The notes under the pieces are model-generated. The model did not search any database and was not told where the DNA came from. It saw nothing but the letters and a program-made list of their open reading frames with translations. This document shows, one piece after another, positions 17,768 to 26,615 of a stretch of 64,000 bases of DNA. A program made the position numbers and the translations under genes. The stretch comes from Kitasatospora acidiphila (GTDB lineage Bacteria; Actinomycetota; Actinomycetes; Streptomycetales; Streptomycetaceae): positions 6,884,501-6,948,500 of the forward strand of contig NZ_VIGB01000003.1 of assembly GCF_006636205.1 (NCBI RefSeq). The letters run 5' to 3'. Positions within the stretch are counted from its first letter, which is position 1. Every line of letters starts with the position of its first letter.

Positions 17768-18499
17768 ATGAGCACTTTCACCGGTCAGCGCGTGGTCGTC
17801 ATGGGTGGCAGCTCCGGGATCGGGGAGGCGGCCGCAGCGGGCTTCGCCGCCGACGGCGCCGAGGTCGTGATCACCGGGCGCAACCAGCAGCGGCTGCAGG
17901 AGGCGGTGGCCCGGATCGGCCACGGTGCCACCGGGCGGGCCGTGGACGCGGTGGACCAGGCTGCGGTGGCGGCCCTCTTCGCCGAACTGGGCGCGGTGGA
18001 CCACCTGGTGCTGTCGGTCAGCGGTTCGGCGGGCGGCGGTGCCTTCGCCGACCTCGACCTGGCCGAGCTGGCTCGGGGCTTCGACGGCAAGTTCTGGCCG
18101 CAGATCCGCTCATTGCAGGCCGCGGTGCCGCACCTGCGCAAGGACGGCTCCGTCACCTTCATCACCGCGGGCTCCTCCCGCTCGGCCTTCCCCGGTACGG
18201 CCGGCCTGGCCGCGATCAACGGTGCGCTGGACGCGATGGTCCCGCCCCTGGCCGTGGAGCTGGCACCGCTGCGGGTGAACGCGGTCTCCCCGGGTGTGAT
18301 CGACACTCCTTGGTGGGACCGGGTGCCCCAGGAGCAGCGCGAGCAGCTCTTCCAGGGGCTCGCCGCCGCCACCCCCGTCGGCCGCGTCGGCCGGCCCCAG
18401 GACGTCGCCCAGGCGATCCACATGCTGGCTGCCAACGGCTTCATCACGGGCATCGTGATCGACTGCAACGGCGGCAGCAGTCTGGCGACCGGACGCTGA
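17768..18499 (+). CDS. SDR-fold protein lacking the YxxxK catalytic pair
   Basis: The 243-residue protein keeps the Rossmann NAD(P) motif MGGSSGIGEAAAAGF and the C-terminal pattern RVNAVSPGVIDTPWW and IDCNGGSSLA. At the position of the active-site YxxxK it reads LAAINGALDAM, so both Tyr and Lys are missing. A degenerate SDR subgroup with this change exists in actinomycetes; it may use another mechanism or only bind ligand. The start ATG 17768 follows GGGAGGG. Its divergence from the TetR gene and the twin operators suggest repression by that regulator. Confidence 0.82.
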   Translation: MSTFTGQRVVVMGGSSGIGEAAAAGFAADGAEVVITGRNQQRLQEAVARIGHGATGRAVDAVDQAAVAALFAELGAVDHLVLSVSGSAGGGAFADLDLAELARGFDGKFWPQIRSLQAAVPHLRKDGSVTFITAGSSRSAFPGTAGLAAINGALDAMVPPLAVELAPLRVNAVSPGVIDTPWWDRVPQEQREQLFQGLAAATPVGRVGRPQDVAQAIHMLAANGFITGIVIDCNGGSSLATGR

Positions 18500-18649
18500 A
18501 CCGGCCTCCTCCGGCCTCGTCCGAGCCCGCCGTTCGGCTGGGCCGGGACGCCCATCCACCGCCACCCCCGAACTCCTGTGCTTCATTGACGGCGGGAGGT
18601 GTGTCAGGGAACCTTGACGCACATTCCGACTGTGGAAGGGGGCGGCACA

Positions 18650-19225
18650 GTGGTCTGGGGCGATGAGACCGGCCGTCATGAGGGCTATCTGGCAGCGGTG
18701 TTGGCGGACGGCAGCGAGCCGGGGCCGATCGCCGACGGGCGCACCACCTGGTGGCTGTACAACGGTGCGGACGGTCCGCGGGCCGTCGCGGTCCGGGGCG
18801 CCTGCAGCTGCGGCTGGCGCGGCACCGACACGCATCCGATCGACTTCGGCAACGACGAGAAGACCGAGGGGACCGGCCGCCGCACCGGCCCGTACGCGGA
18901 CTGGGAGTACCACATCGACCAGGCCGAGGGCGGGATCCCGCGCGACGTCGAGCAGTTGCTCGCCACCCTGGCGCAGCGCGTCGAGCAACTCTCCACGGCG
19001 GGCCAGTCGATGGCGGCGCTGCGGATCACGGCCCAGATGGAGCAGGCCAGTTCGCGCTGCACCTTGGACGCGGTCCGCCTCGCCCGCGCCAACCTCCTCT
19101 CCTGGCAGGCGATCGGCAAGTCGCTCGGCTGCAGCCGGCAGGCCGCCCATGAGCGGTTCTCCCGCCGCCTCGGATCCCTTGAGGCCATGCCGGACCCGGA
19201 GGACTTCGAGGACTGCGACGACTGA
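18650..19225 (+). CDS. Uncharacterised protein with C-terminal HTH-like segment
   Basis: I do not recognise the family. The start GTG 18650 is chosen because GGAAGGGGG precedes it; GTGs at 18599 and 18632 are also in frame. The N-terminal third is rich in Trp and Gly with a CSCGW pair (possible metal site or disulfide). The middle is helical (VEQLLATLAQRVEQLSTAGQ). The end contains LLSWQAIGKSLGCSRQAAHE, which fits a sigma-region-4 or Xre-like helix-turn-helix, then an acidic tail. A DNA-binding role is possible but unproved. It is monocistronic and followed by short repeats and a terminator. Confidence 0.6.
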   Translation: MVWGDETGRHEGYLAAVLADGSEPGPIADGRTTWWLYNGADGPRAVAVRGACSCGWRGTDTHPIDFGNDEKTEGTGRRTGPYADWEYHIDQAEGGIPRDVEQLLATLAQRVEQLSTAGQSMAALRITAQMEQASSRCTLDAVRLARANLLSWQAIGKSLGCSRQAAHERFSRRLGSLEAMPDPEDFEDCDD

Positions 19226-19263
19226 GGGCTGACGACTGAGGGCTGAGGGCTGAGGGCTGAGGA
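19220..19263. repeat. Short GAGGGCT tandem repeat
   Basis: The heptamer GAGGGCT occurs at 19224, 19238, 19245 and 19252, the last three contiguous, just at and after the stop codon of the preceding gene. Confidence 0.7.
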
Positions 19264-19302
19264 CTACCGAGGACTGAGGTCCACCGAGGCGACAACGCAC
19301 AA

Positions 19303-19331
19303 CCGGGCCCTGGATGATGTCCAGGGCCCGG
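19303..19331. terminator. Bidirectional hairpin terminator
   Basis: Perfect 12-base arms CCGGGCCCTGGA (19303-19314) and TCCAGGGCCCGG (19320-19331) flank the loop TGATG between two convergent genes. Confidence 0.75.
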
Positions 19332-19359
19332 CCACGGCATTTACCGACTAGCAGTCAGA

Positions 19360-20883
19360 TCAGTTGTGCTGCCCGGCAGTCGGCGCGGCGTTCGGGGTGG
19401 AGACCGTCACGATGGGCCACTCGTTCTGGTAGACCTTGAACGGCAGGTCCTTCTCCAGGAGCGGGGTGCCGAGAATGGCGATGCGGGCCAGCACCGCCCC
19501 GTTGACGTCGAGTCCGGCGTAGAGGCCGGCCTTGCCGGTGAGGGTGGGCTTGCCGGCGCTGGAGTCGATGGTGACGCTGCCGTTCACCGCCGCGCGCAGG
19601 TAGGGCTCGATGGTCGCCTTCACGCCCACCGTGTCGTACAGCGCCACCGAGCCGTCGGCCACCAGGCCGGCCCGGACATTGGCGTTGCCCGCGAACGCGG
19701 CCTTGACCGGGGAGACTTCGGTCTTGACCGGCTCGGTGGCGGAGGTCCAGCCGGCGCCCTTGGCGTAGTCGGCGTGGATGCCCCAGTCGCCGTCGACGCT
19801 CTGCCCGAGGTCGACGGTGACGGTGCCGTCGGCGGACACCTCGGCGTAGACGGTCAGGTTGAGGACGATCACCACCGGCACCGCGCCGACCATGACGGTG
19901 GGGGTGGCGGTGAGGTTGGCGATCGGGATCTTCACCGGGCCGGTGGCGGCGCTGAGCGCGCCGCTGACATGCCAGTTGGCGTGCGCGCCGAGCTCGAAGC
20001 CGACCTTGGCCTGGTCGGTGCTGAGGATGCCGTTGGTGCCGTGGTAGCTGAAGTCGACGCTCGGGTCGAGGGCGATCGAGCCCGAGAGGTTGATGGAGCC
20101 GCCGCCGGGCAGCGGGACGCTGTCGTTGGCGTCGAGCTGCAGCACGGCCGAGGCGGAGCCGCTGCCGCCGTCGGGCTTCGGCACGTAGGAGGCCTTGACG
20201 TCCTTGAGCTGCGGGGTGACCTGGATCTGGTGCGGGTCGAGGGCGGTGCTGATCGCGGCCTTGGCCTGGCCCAGCAGCTCGGAGATGGTGGCGGGCCGGG
20301 TGGCGGCCTCCACCTTGCCGTCGCCGGTCGGCTTGACGTCCGTGACGGCGAGCAGCGCGCCGTGCGGGGCGGCCGCCGTGGGCGGGCTGTCGATGATCTG
20401 GCCGGGCTTGACCGCTGCCGTGGCGGCGGCCGAGGCCGACGGGCTCGGGGTGCTGCCGGAGCTGGTGACGGCGGCGAGGACGACCGTGCCGGTCTGCTTG
20501 TTGTAGGCGTCCAGCTTGAGCGCGGAGCCGCCCGTCGCGACGGGCTTGCCCGAAGGGGACGGGTCGGCCGAGGCGCTCTTCGCGGGCGTGCCGGCGGCGA
20601 CCGCACGGGACGGGGCCGACGGCGTGGACGCGGCCGGGGTGGCCGGCGACGACGTGGCCGGGTCGGCCGAGGTGGTCGTGGCGGCAGTCGGGTCGACCAG
20701 GGTCACGTCCGACGGGCCGGTGATGGCGGACAGCGTGGTGGCGGTCGAGCCGGCCGCGGCCTGGGCGGCGGCCCCGCTGGTGGGGCCGGCGGGCTGGCCG
20801 GTCGACGCGGTCGGGTCGCAGGCGCTCAGCGAGAGCACCACGGATGCGGCGAGCGCGGGCAGGGCGATGGTGCGCATGTGCAT
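19360..20883 (-). CDS. Large secreted lipoprotein of unknown function
   Basis: The 507-residue protein starts at ATG 20883 (MHMRTIALPA; ATG 20877 is an alternative). The signal peptide ends in the lipobox LSAC, so it should be lipid-anchored outside the membrane. A Ser/Thr/Ala/Pro-rich linker of about 100 residues follows. The rest is predicted beta-rich, with repeated DG/DS turns (SINLSGSIALDPSVDFSY, SADGTVTVDLGQSVDGDW) and no cysteines. I recognise no enzyme motif; a beta-solenoid or binding protein is possible. It is divergent from a TetR gene, and an A+T-rich dyad lies between them. Confidence 0.75.
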   Translation of the reverse strand: MHMRTIALPALAASVVLSLSACDPTASTGQPAGPTSGAAAQAAAGSTATTLSAITGPSDVTLVDPTAATTTSADPATSSPATPAASTPSAPSRAVAAGTPAKSASADPSPSGKPVATGGSALKLDAYNKQTGTVVLAAVTSSGSTPSPSASAAATAAVKPGQIIDSPPTAAAPHGALLAVTDVKPTGDGKVEAATRPATISELLGQAKAAISTALDPHQIQVTPQLKDVKASYVPKPDGGSGSASAVLQLDANDSVPLPGGGSINLSGSIALDPSVDFSYHGTNGILSTDQAKVGFELGAHANWHVSGALSAATGPVKIPIANLTATPTVMVGAVPVVIVLNLTVYAEVSADGTVTVDLGQSVDGDWGIHADYAKGAGWTSATEPVKTEVSPVKAAFAGNANVRAGLVADGSVALYDTVGVKATIEPYLRAAVNGSVTIDSSAGKPTLTGKAGLYAGLDVNGAVLARIAILGTPLLEKDLPFKVYQNEWPIVTVSTPNAAPTAGQHN

Positions 20884-21009
20884 GCGGAGGGTCACCTTCG
20901 GCGTAAGAACAAAGCAGGGAAGAAGAACCGATTCGGCAACCTGGCTCGGGGGTTGGTGGTGGCCGAAACCCGCCGTCGGCCGCCAAGCACACGCCACCAG
21001 GCCCGTTGT

Positions 21010-21030
21010 AAAACTAGAGCCAGTAGTTTT
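21010..21030. promoter_or_regulatory. A+T-rich dyad between lipoprotein and TetR genes
   Basis: AAAACTA (21010-21016) and TAGTTTT (21024-21030) form a perfect inverted repeat with a 7-base spacer. In such G+C-rich DNA it stands out, and it sits between two divergent starts, so it is a candidate operator for the adjacent TetR protein. Confidence 0.55.
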
Positions 21031-21135
21031 GCCTAAGCGAGAACGTACACTAGCCCGAACCCACAGCTCAAACCCGGGGGAACAGCGCGATCTGACGGGG
21101 CGACGAAGTCAGAAGCCGAACGAGAGGACGGGCCG

Positions 21136-21780
21136 ATGGGCAGACCGCCCAGACCGCTGGTGACCAAGGAGCGGATCATGCGGACGGCACTCGCCCTGGT
21201 CGACGACGAGGGTCCTGAGGCCCTGTCGACCACCCGGATCGCCGCCCGGCTCGGCGTCAAGGGCCCCTCGCTCTACAACCACATCTCCGGGCGCGACGAG
21301 ATCCTCGACGGGATCAGCGAGCTCATCGTCGCCGAGATGGACCTCGATCTGAGCATCCGCCCCTGGACCACCGCGCTGGTCACCTGGGCGCGCCGCTACC
21401 GTGCCGTCCTCGCCACCCACCCGCACGCCGTGCCGCTGTTCCGCACCCGGCCGGCGCGGTCACCCTCGGCCCTGCACATCTACGCTGAGGCCTTCGCCAC
21501 CCTGCGCGCGGCCGGCTGGCCCGAGGACCACCTGCTCGCGGTCGTGCACTCGATCGAGAACCTGATCATCGGCTCGCTGCCCGTGCTGACCGCACCGCAG
21601 CACCTCCCGCTGCCCGCCGAGGAGTTGCCGCCCGGCCTCGGCCCCCTCCTCGACCCGCCCCCCGACCAGCAGGCCCGCACCTTCGAACTCGGCCTGTCCG
21701 CCCTGCTCCGCGGCTTCGAACACACCCTGAAGCGCCTGGACGGCGCTGCCGGGGTCGAACTCCTCGTGCGCCAGGGATAG
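21136..21780 (+). CDS. TetR-family regulator
   Basis: The 214-residue protein has an N-terminal HTH (ERIMRTALALVDDEG..., TRIAARLGVKGPSLYNHI) of the TetR class proper. The C-terminal part (LVTWARRYRAVLATHPHAVP and EDHLLAVVHSIENLIIGSL) resembles the ligand and dimer domain of TetR_C-type repressors. The start is ATG 21136. It faces away from the lipoprotein gene and probably controls it, itself, or both through the dyad at 21010-21030. Confidence 0.88.
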   Translation: MGRPPRPLVTKERIMRTALALVDDEGPEALSTTRIAARLGVKGPSLYNHISGRDEILDGISELIVAEMDLDLSIRPWTTALVTWARRYRAVLATHPHAVPLFRTRPARSPSALHIYAEAFATLRAAGWPEDHLLAVVHSIENLIIGSLPVLTAPQHLPLPAEELPPGLGPLLDPPPDQQARTFELGLSALLRGFEHTLKRLDGAAGVELLVRQG

Positions 21781-21811
21781 TTCGGCCGACGATCAGCTCC
21801 CGGGCCGGCCA

Positions 21812-21817
21812 CCTATA
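21812..21817 (+). promoter_or_regulatory. -10 box of a probable leaderless promoter (VOC gene)
   Basis: TATACT lies nine bases before ATG 21827. This places the transcript start at or next to the start codon, and no ribosome binding site is present. Confidence 0.55.
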
Positions 21818-21826
21818 CTGACGGGC

Positions 21827-22210
21827 ATGGCATGCCGCATCAGTGAGCTGGTCATCGACTGCGCCGACCCCGAGCGGCTCGCCGCGTTCTGGAGCGAAGT
21901 CCTCGGCTACGTCGAGCTCGACCGGGAGGACGACGGAAGCATCGAGATCGGGCCGCCCGACACCGGCTTCGGCGGCCCCCAGCCCACCCTCATCCTCAGC
22001 CCCAGCAGCGACCCTCGGGCCGGGAAGCTGCGGCTGCACATCGACGTCAACGCCACCGACCGCGACCAGGGCGCCGAGTTGGAGCGGCTGCTCGCCCTCG
22101 GCGCCAAGCCCGTCGACGTCGGCCAGACCGGCACCGAGAACTGGCACGTCCTGGCCGACCCGGAAGGCAACGAGTTCTGCCTCCTGCACGCCCGGCTCCT
22201 GCCCGTCTGA
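21827..22210 (+). CDS. VOC-family (glyoxalase-like) protein
   Basis: The 127-residue protein has paired beta-alpha-beta-beta-beta units: ISELVIDCADPERLAAFWSE at the start and WHVLADPEGNEFCLLHARL at the end, typical of the glyoxalase/bleomycin-resistance fold. His (RLHIDVNA) and Glu (GNEFCLL) are at positions that often bind metal. The substrate cannot be inferred. It appears to be transcribed alone from a leaderless promoter. Confidence 0.85.
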   Translation: MACRISELVIDCADPERLAAFWSEVLGYVELDREDDGSIEIGPPDTGFGGPQPTLILSPSSDPRAGKLRLHIDVNATDRDQGAELERLLALGAKPVDVGQTGTENWHVLADPEGNEFCLLHARLLPV

Positions 22211-22365
22211 GGCGACGAGCAGACGAGCATCCGGGTCACGCCCGCTGCCTGCGCGGGGCACTGTCCCAGCGCTGATCGTGGCCGTCGCAGGATTTTCGGA
22301 CAATGGCCACGCGCGGTTCGCCCCGGTCACGGTAGGGCGGCGAACCGAGCGGGAAGACAGCCCTC

Positions 22366-23016
22366 ATGACCTCGCAGACCCCCGACCGTGAGTACCGCGC
22401 GCTCATCCTCGACTTCGGGGGTGTGCTGACCGACAACGCCAGCCTGGCGATCCGCGAATGGTGCGTCAGTGAAGGGCTGGACCAGGAGGCCTGGCGCCGA
22501 ACCCTCGGCCAGAATCCGGATGTTGGCGCCTGGTACCGGCAGCTGGAGCGCGGCACGATGAGCCAGGCCGAGTGGAACCGGCGCACCGCGCCGATCCTCG
22601 GCGTCGCCCAACACGAGAACCTGATGGGCCGCGCCTGGGCCGGAGTGAAGCCCTCCACCGGCATGGTCGCCTTGGCGAAGGCCGCACGGGCGGCCGGATA
22701 CCGGCTCGCGATGCTGTCCAACTCCTTCGGCCTCGACCCCTACGACCCGTACGCGGCCTGCGGCGTATGGGAGTTGTTCGACGTCACGGTGGTCTCCGAA
22801 CTCGAGGGCATGGCCAAGCCCGACCCGGAGATCTACCAACTCGCCCTGGACCGCCTCGACCTGCCGGGCGAGGCCTGCATCTTCGTCGACGACTATCCGG
22901 GCAACCTCCCACCCGCCGAGGCACTGGGCATCACCACCGTGCTGGCCGCCAAGCCCCACCAGGGGACCGTCAGCCGGCTCGGCGCACTGCTGGGACTGGA
23001 CGCCGCGCTGGCGTGA
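22366..23016 (+). CDS. HAD-superfamily hydrolase
   Basis: The 216-residue protein shows HAD motif I as LILDFGGVLTD (first Asp present, second replaced by Gly, as in epoxide-hydrolase-like and some phosphatase branches). Motif II is AMLSNSFG, motif III MAKPDPEIYQLAL and motif IV IFVDDYPGN. The alpha-helical cap lies between motifs I and II. A small-molecule phosphatase or dehalogenase-type role is possible. The gene stands alone, about 70 bases before a lipoprotein thioredoxin gene. Confidence 0.85.
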   Translation: MTSQTPDREYRALILDFGGVLTDNASLAIREWCVSEGLDQEAWRRTLGQNPDVGAWYRQLERGTMSQAEWNRRTAPILGVAQHENLMGRAWAGVKPSTGMVALAKAARAAGYRLAMLSNSFGLDPYDPYAACGVWELFDVTVVSELEGMAKPDPEIYQLALDRLDLPGEACIFVDDYPGNLPPAEALGITTVLAAKPHQGTVSRLGALLGLDAALA

Positions 23017-23084
23017 TGTCCGCGGAGGTGCACAACACCCCACCCACTGCCAGGCGTTCGGGTGCTTTGTGCAAAACTCTTCGC

Positions 23085-23690
23085 ATGGATGGCACGAAGC
23101 GCTCTCGGATCCTCCTCGCCGCAGCGGCCACCGGCGTCGCGTGTGCTCTCGCGGGCTGCTCCTCGCCCGGATCACCCGCCGGCGGCGGAAACCAGGGCGG
23201 CTTCGTCTCCGCCAAGGGCAGTGCCATCGCGACCGTCCCGCTCGGCCAACGCAAGGACGCCCCGGCCATATCCGGCAGCACTCTTGACGGTCCATCGGTC
23301 AGCATGGCCGATTACCGGGGCAAGGTGGTCGTCCTGAACATCTGGGGTTCCTGGTGCGACCCCTGCCGCGGTGAGGCCAAGGGCCTGGAGTCACTGTGGG
23401 AGAAGTACCGGAGCCAGGGCGTCCAGTTCCTCGGCATCAACACCCGCGACACCAGCCCGGCCAACGCGGTCGCATTCGAGAAGGACAAGGGCGTCACCTT
23501 CCCGAGCATCTACGATCCGGATGGCATCCAGATCCTCAAGTTCCCCAAGGGCAGCCTCAATCCGCAGTTCATCCCGACCACACTCGTGGTGGACCGTGAC
23601 GGAAAACTGGCCGCCCGGGTATTCGGCGGCCAAACCGCCGACACCATCGAGTCGATGCTCCGGCCCGTTCTCACGGAGAAAGGCCAATAG
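23085..23690 (+). CDS. TlpA/ResA-like lipoprotein thiol-disulfide oxidoreductase
   Basis: The 201-residue precursor has a signal peptide ending in the lipobox LAGC, so it is anchored outside the membrane. The thioredoxin fold follows, with the active site WGSWCDPCRGEAKGL (CxxC) and the cis-Pro loop FIPTTLVVDRDG. Proteins of this kind reduce disulfides in the envelope, often for cytochrome c maturation, although no ccs genes are nearby. The start ATG 23085 gives a clean signal peptide. Confidence 0.9.
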   Translation: MDGTKRSRILLAAAATGVACALAGCSSPGSPAGGGNQGGFVSAKGSAIATVPLGQRKDAPAISGSTLDGPSVSMADYRGKVVVLNIWGSWCDPCRGEAKGLESLWEKYRSQGVQFLGINTRDTSPANAVAFEKDKGVTFPSIYDPDGIQILKFPKGSLNPQFIPTTLVVDRDGKLAARVFGGQTADTIESMLRPVLTEKGQ

Positions 23691-23795
23691 CGCCGGCCGC
23701 GCCCATCCACCTGCGGCAACAGGGGTTCAATCCGCTCCCGGGCCGCGTCCGCCGCCTCGCCTCGACCTGCCACGAGATCAATTATCAGACCGGCT

Positions 23796-23801
23796 TAGAG
23801 T
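23796..23801 (+). promoter_or_regulatory. Possible -10 box of a leaderless promoter (methyltransferase gene)
   Basis: TAGAGT ends seven bases before GTG 23809, matching the leaderless pattern seen elsewhere in the window. No ribosome binding site is visible. Confidence 0.4.
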
Positions 23802-23808
23802 CCTTCCT

Positions 23809-24438
23809 GTGGCGGATCATCAGGATGAGACCAGGGCGGCCTATGACGGGGTCGTCGAGCTGTACGCGTCGCTGTTCGCAGACCGGCTGGAGAAGCAGCC
23901 GTTCGGCCGGGCCATGATCGGCACCTTCGCCGAACTGGTGCGCGCGACGGGCAACCCGCGGGCAGCGGACGTCGGATGCGGGCCTGGACATCTGACGGCC
24001 ATGCTGCACGAACTGGGCCTGGACGCCTTCGGACTCGACCTCTCCCCGGGCATGGTCGACCACGCCCGGCGGGCCCATCCGGCGCTGCGCTTCCAGGAGG
24101 CGCGGATGGAGTCCCTGCCGGTCGAGGACGGCGCGCTCGGCGGCGTACTGGCCCACTACTCGATGATCCACACCCCGCCGGGGGAACTGCCGGAGCTGCT
24201 CGCCGAGCAGGGGCGCGTCCTGGCGCCGGGCGGTCTGCTCCTGGTCTCCTTCTTCGGGACCGACGGACCGGAACCGGTCCGCTTCGACCACAAGGTGACG
24301 CCTGCCTACAGCTGGCCGGTGGACCGCCTCGCCGAACTGCTGGCCGGCGCCGGGCTCGTTCCCTTCGCCCGGCTGCTCCACGACCCGGCCTCCGAACGCG
24401 GCTTCGTCGACGCCCACCTGCTGGCCCGCCGTTCGTAG
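23809..24438 (+). CDS. SAM-dependent methyltransferase (methyltransferase-11 type)
   Basis: The 209-residue protein has motif I AADVGCGPGHLTAMLHELG, motif II FGLDLSPGMVDHARR and the post-I loop RVLAPGGLLLVSFFG. SAM binding is therefore well supported and the acceptor unknown. GTG 23809 is the likely start. The gene converges on a secreted hydrolase gene, and no partner genes are nearby. Confidence 0.88.
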   Translation: MADHQDETRAAYDGVVELYASLFADRLEKQPFGRAMIGTFAELVRATGNPRAADVGCGPGHLTAMLHELGLDAFGLDLSPGMVDHARRAHPALRFQEARMESLPVEDGALGGVLAHYSMIHTPPGELPELLAEQGRVLAPGGLLLVSFFGTDGPEPVRFDHKVTPAYSWPVDRLAELLAGAGLVPFARLLHDPASERGFVDAHLLARRS

Positions 24439-24494
24439 GTCCTGGCCGACCATGCCCGCCGGGCGGTCGACGCACCCCCAGGCGGCCGGCGCGG

Positions 24495-25685
24495 TCACGG
24501 GTGCTGGAAGTCGACCTCCGGGTAGGTCTGCGACGGTCCGTCGAGCAGGGGCTGCGGGGTGCCCTTCAGCTGCTGGTCGAAGAAGGCCGCGACGTAGGTG
24601 TGGGTGATCTCCAGGGCTCGGAGCGCGGAGATCGAGCCGTTGGCGCCGGGGATGCCGGCCTCCGTGGCGAGGAGGGGTACGTCGGTGAAGCTGACGTGGG
24701 TGGTGCCGGCGATGGTCAGCCAGCGCTTCCAGCCGTCCAGTTGCGGCCAGGCGACACTCCAACTGTGTTCGTCGCCGCCCACGTCGTGGTTGACCGGGTT
24801 GCCCAGCAGCAGGAACGGGCGACCGTTGAGGCCGGTGGGCGGTATCGAGGTGTCGATGCTCCCGTCCAGGTCGATCCCGGCCCGCACCCGCTGGTCGGCC
24901 ACCATGGTGGGGACGGCGGCCGCGCCGCCGATGGAGTGGCCGGCCATGCCGATCCGCTTCGGGTCGATCATGTGCGCGTACGGCCAGGCCGGGTGGCGGC
25001 CGACCAGTTGGTCAAGCACGAACGAGACGTCCTCGGCCCGGCTCGACTCGATCGCGGCGGGGTCGTTGGTGGGATGGGTGCAGAGCTCGCAGCCGAGTGT
25101 CTGCCCGTCGGGGAAGGTCGTCCCGGAGTCCTCGTAGGTGTGGTCGACGAGGGCGACGACGTAGCCGCGGCTGGCCAGGTCCACGGCCAGACCGGTGAGG
25201 GTGGCGCGCGGCAGCTTGAAGCCGGGGGAGAGCACGACCAGGGGGTACTTTCCTTGCTCGGGGCGGGCGTTGTCGTAGGCGTAGGTGCGGGTGTCGACCA
25301 GTTCCCGGGCCGGGACGGCGCTGTCGGGAATGTCCTCCATGGCCAGGAACAGCCGGGCCTCCTCGGTGGTCATGTAGGGGGCGGGTTCGCCGCTGTGCGG
25401 CCGGGCGGGGTAGTACATCGACACCATCAACTGCCGCGGGCCCGCGGCCGGTACCCAGGGGTCCTGGCGGTGCTCGTCGACGAGGTGCAGGGTGCTGCGG
25501 CCGACCGCGTGCGGGCCCGTCGGGCGGGGGAGTTGCAGCTGGACGCTGGACCCGGCAGGGGCCGTCGAGGGGGTGGCAGCGGAGGTCTCGGGGGCGGCGG
25601 CGAACGCCGTTCCCGCCGCGGCGACCGGCAGCGGGAGGAGGAGCGCGATCACGGCGGTCGCGGCAGTGCGACGGATTCGAGTCAT
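24495..25685 (-). CDS. Secreted alpha/beta hydrolase, PAF-acetylhydrolase-like
   Basis: The start ATG 25685 (MTRIRRTAATAVIALLLPLP) opens a signal peptide; the mature enzyme has about 370 residues. The nucleophile elbow is GMAGHSIGG, the acid is probably an Asp in RAGIDLDGSID, and the His is in TTHVSFTD. The segment YPLVVLSPGFKLPRA forms the oxyanion-hole region. This pattern fits the platelet-activating-factor acetylhydrolase/lipase branch; the natural substrate is probably a lipid or ester outside the cell. The gene is monocistronic. Confidence 0.85.
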   Translation of the reverse strand: MTRIRRTAATAVIALLLPLPVAAAGTAFAAAPETSAATPSTAPAGSSVQLQLPRPTGPHAVGRSTLHLVDEHRQDPWVPAAGPRQLMVSMYYPARPHSGEPAPYMTTEEARLFLAMEDIPDSAVPARELVDTRTYAYDNARPEQGKYPLVVLSPGFKLPRATLTGLAVDLASRGYVVALVDHTYEDSGTTFPDGQTLGCELCTHPTNDPAAIESSRAEDVSFVLDQLVGRHPAWPYAHMIDPKRIGMAGHSIGGAAAVPTMVADQRVRAGIDLDGSIDTSIPPTGLNGRPFLLLGNPVNHDVGGDEHSWSVAWPQLDGWKRWLTIAGTTHVSFTDVPLLATEAGIPGANGSISALRALEITHTYVAAFFDQQLKGTPQPLLDGPSQTYPEVDFQHP

Positions 25686-25955
25686 GATGTGAACGCTAGG
25701 GCGGGGAGCGGATTCTGACGTCACCTCAGAGTCGCACAGCGACCCTAGGGAACACGGGATCGGCAGCGGCTGCGGCCCTTAGGGGGCCACTTCTGTTCGT
25801 CGATTTCTTTGATCCGCAGCCCACTTGCGTCTCGGCGGATACTGCTGGTTAATGGTCGTCACACACTCGGCCCGCGCCCGGAATCCCGTCGTCCTGCCGC
25901 GCCGCACGGCGCCCGCGCCAGGTTGAGCTGTGACCGACAGCCTTGGGGGGCGCCG

Positions 25956-26615
25956 ATGCAACCGACCGATCCGTCGGAACCGGCCGGGGACGGGCCCGCC
26001 GCGCCTGGCCCGCGGCCCCCGTCATCGGCCGCACCGCCGATTCCGCCCAAGCCCTGGTTCGCCCCGCACACGCTGAATGTCGCGGTGACCAGGCGCATCC
26101 TCTGGATCGGGAACGCGGCCTACCCGCTCGCGGGAATCACCCGGGTCAGCGTCACCGTGATCGTGCCGGCCTACGGCGAGGCGATGCGGCGATTCATGAA
26201 GTTCGCGGGGCGCCTCCTGCTCTCCGGGTTCGGCCTCGCCGCGGCGGTGGCCGTCGTGGACCTGGCGAGCCCGAGCCGCTCCAGTGACGACCCGGGACGG
26301 CCCGTAGGGTGGATCATCGGTGTGTCCCTGATCCTGCTGGTGCTCTACTTCCTCCTCGACACGTTGCCGGTTCTGCTCAGACGCACGCTCTACGCACTGG
26401 CCGTCGACACGGCGGGACCGCCGACCGCGCTGGTCGCCTGGAAGAAGGCGGAGCCCGCGTTCGACTTGGCGCAGGCGATCATCGACGCGATCGAGAACCC
26501 GCAGACGGAGTTCCGGCAGTTCATCCACAACACCGTGGTGGACCTGCGGCAGTACCAGTACGGCGACAACGTCAACATCTATGGCGGCCAGGGGAATACG
26601 GGGATCATCAAATGA
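25956..26615 (+). CDS. DUF6232-like membrane protein with C-terminal GD-V-I-GG motif
   Basis: This 219-residue protein has a Pro-rich N-terminus (1-35), a small beta region (RRILWIGNAAYPLAGITRVS) typical of DUF6232-like proteins, and two membrane helices (about 84-105 and 117-141). After them comes a soluble part with an amphipathic helix (AEPAFDLAQAIIDAIENP) and the ending YGDNVNIYGGQGNTGI (202-217). The next gene begins with a very similar stretch. The start ATG 25956 follows a G-rich site, and the stop overlaps the next ATG (ATGA). The role is unknown. The motif pairing recalls amyloid-type signalling pairs, which is inference only. Confidence 0.7.
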   Translation: MQPTDPSEPAGDGPAAPGPRPPSSAAPPIPPKPWFAPHTLNVAVTRRILWIGNAAYPLAGITRVSVTVIVPAYGEAMRRFMKFAGRLLLSGFGLAAAVAVVDLASPSRSSDDPGRPVGWIIGVSLILLVLYFLLDTLPVLLRRTLYALAVDTAGPPTALVAWKKAEPAFDLAQAIIDAIENPQTEFRQFIHNTVVDLRQYQYGDNVNIYGGQGNTGIIK

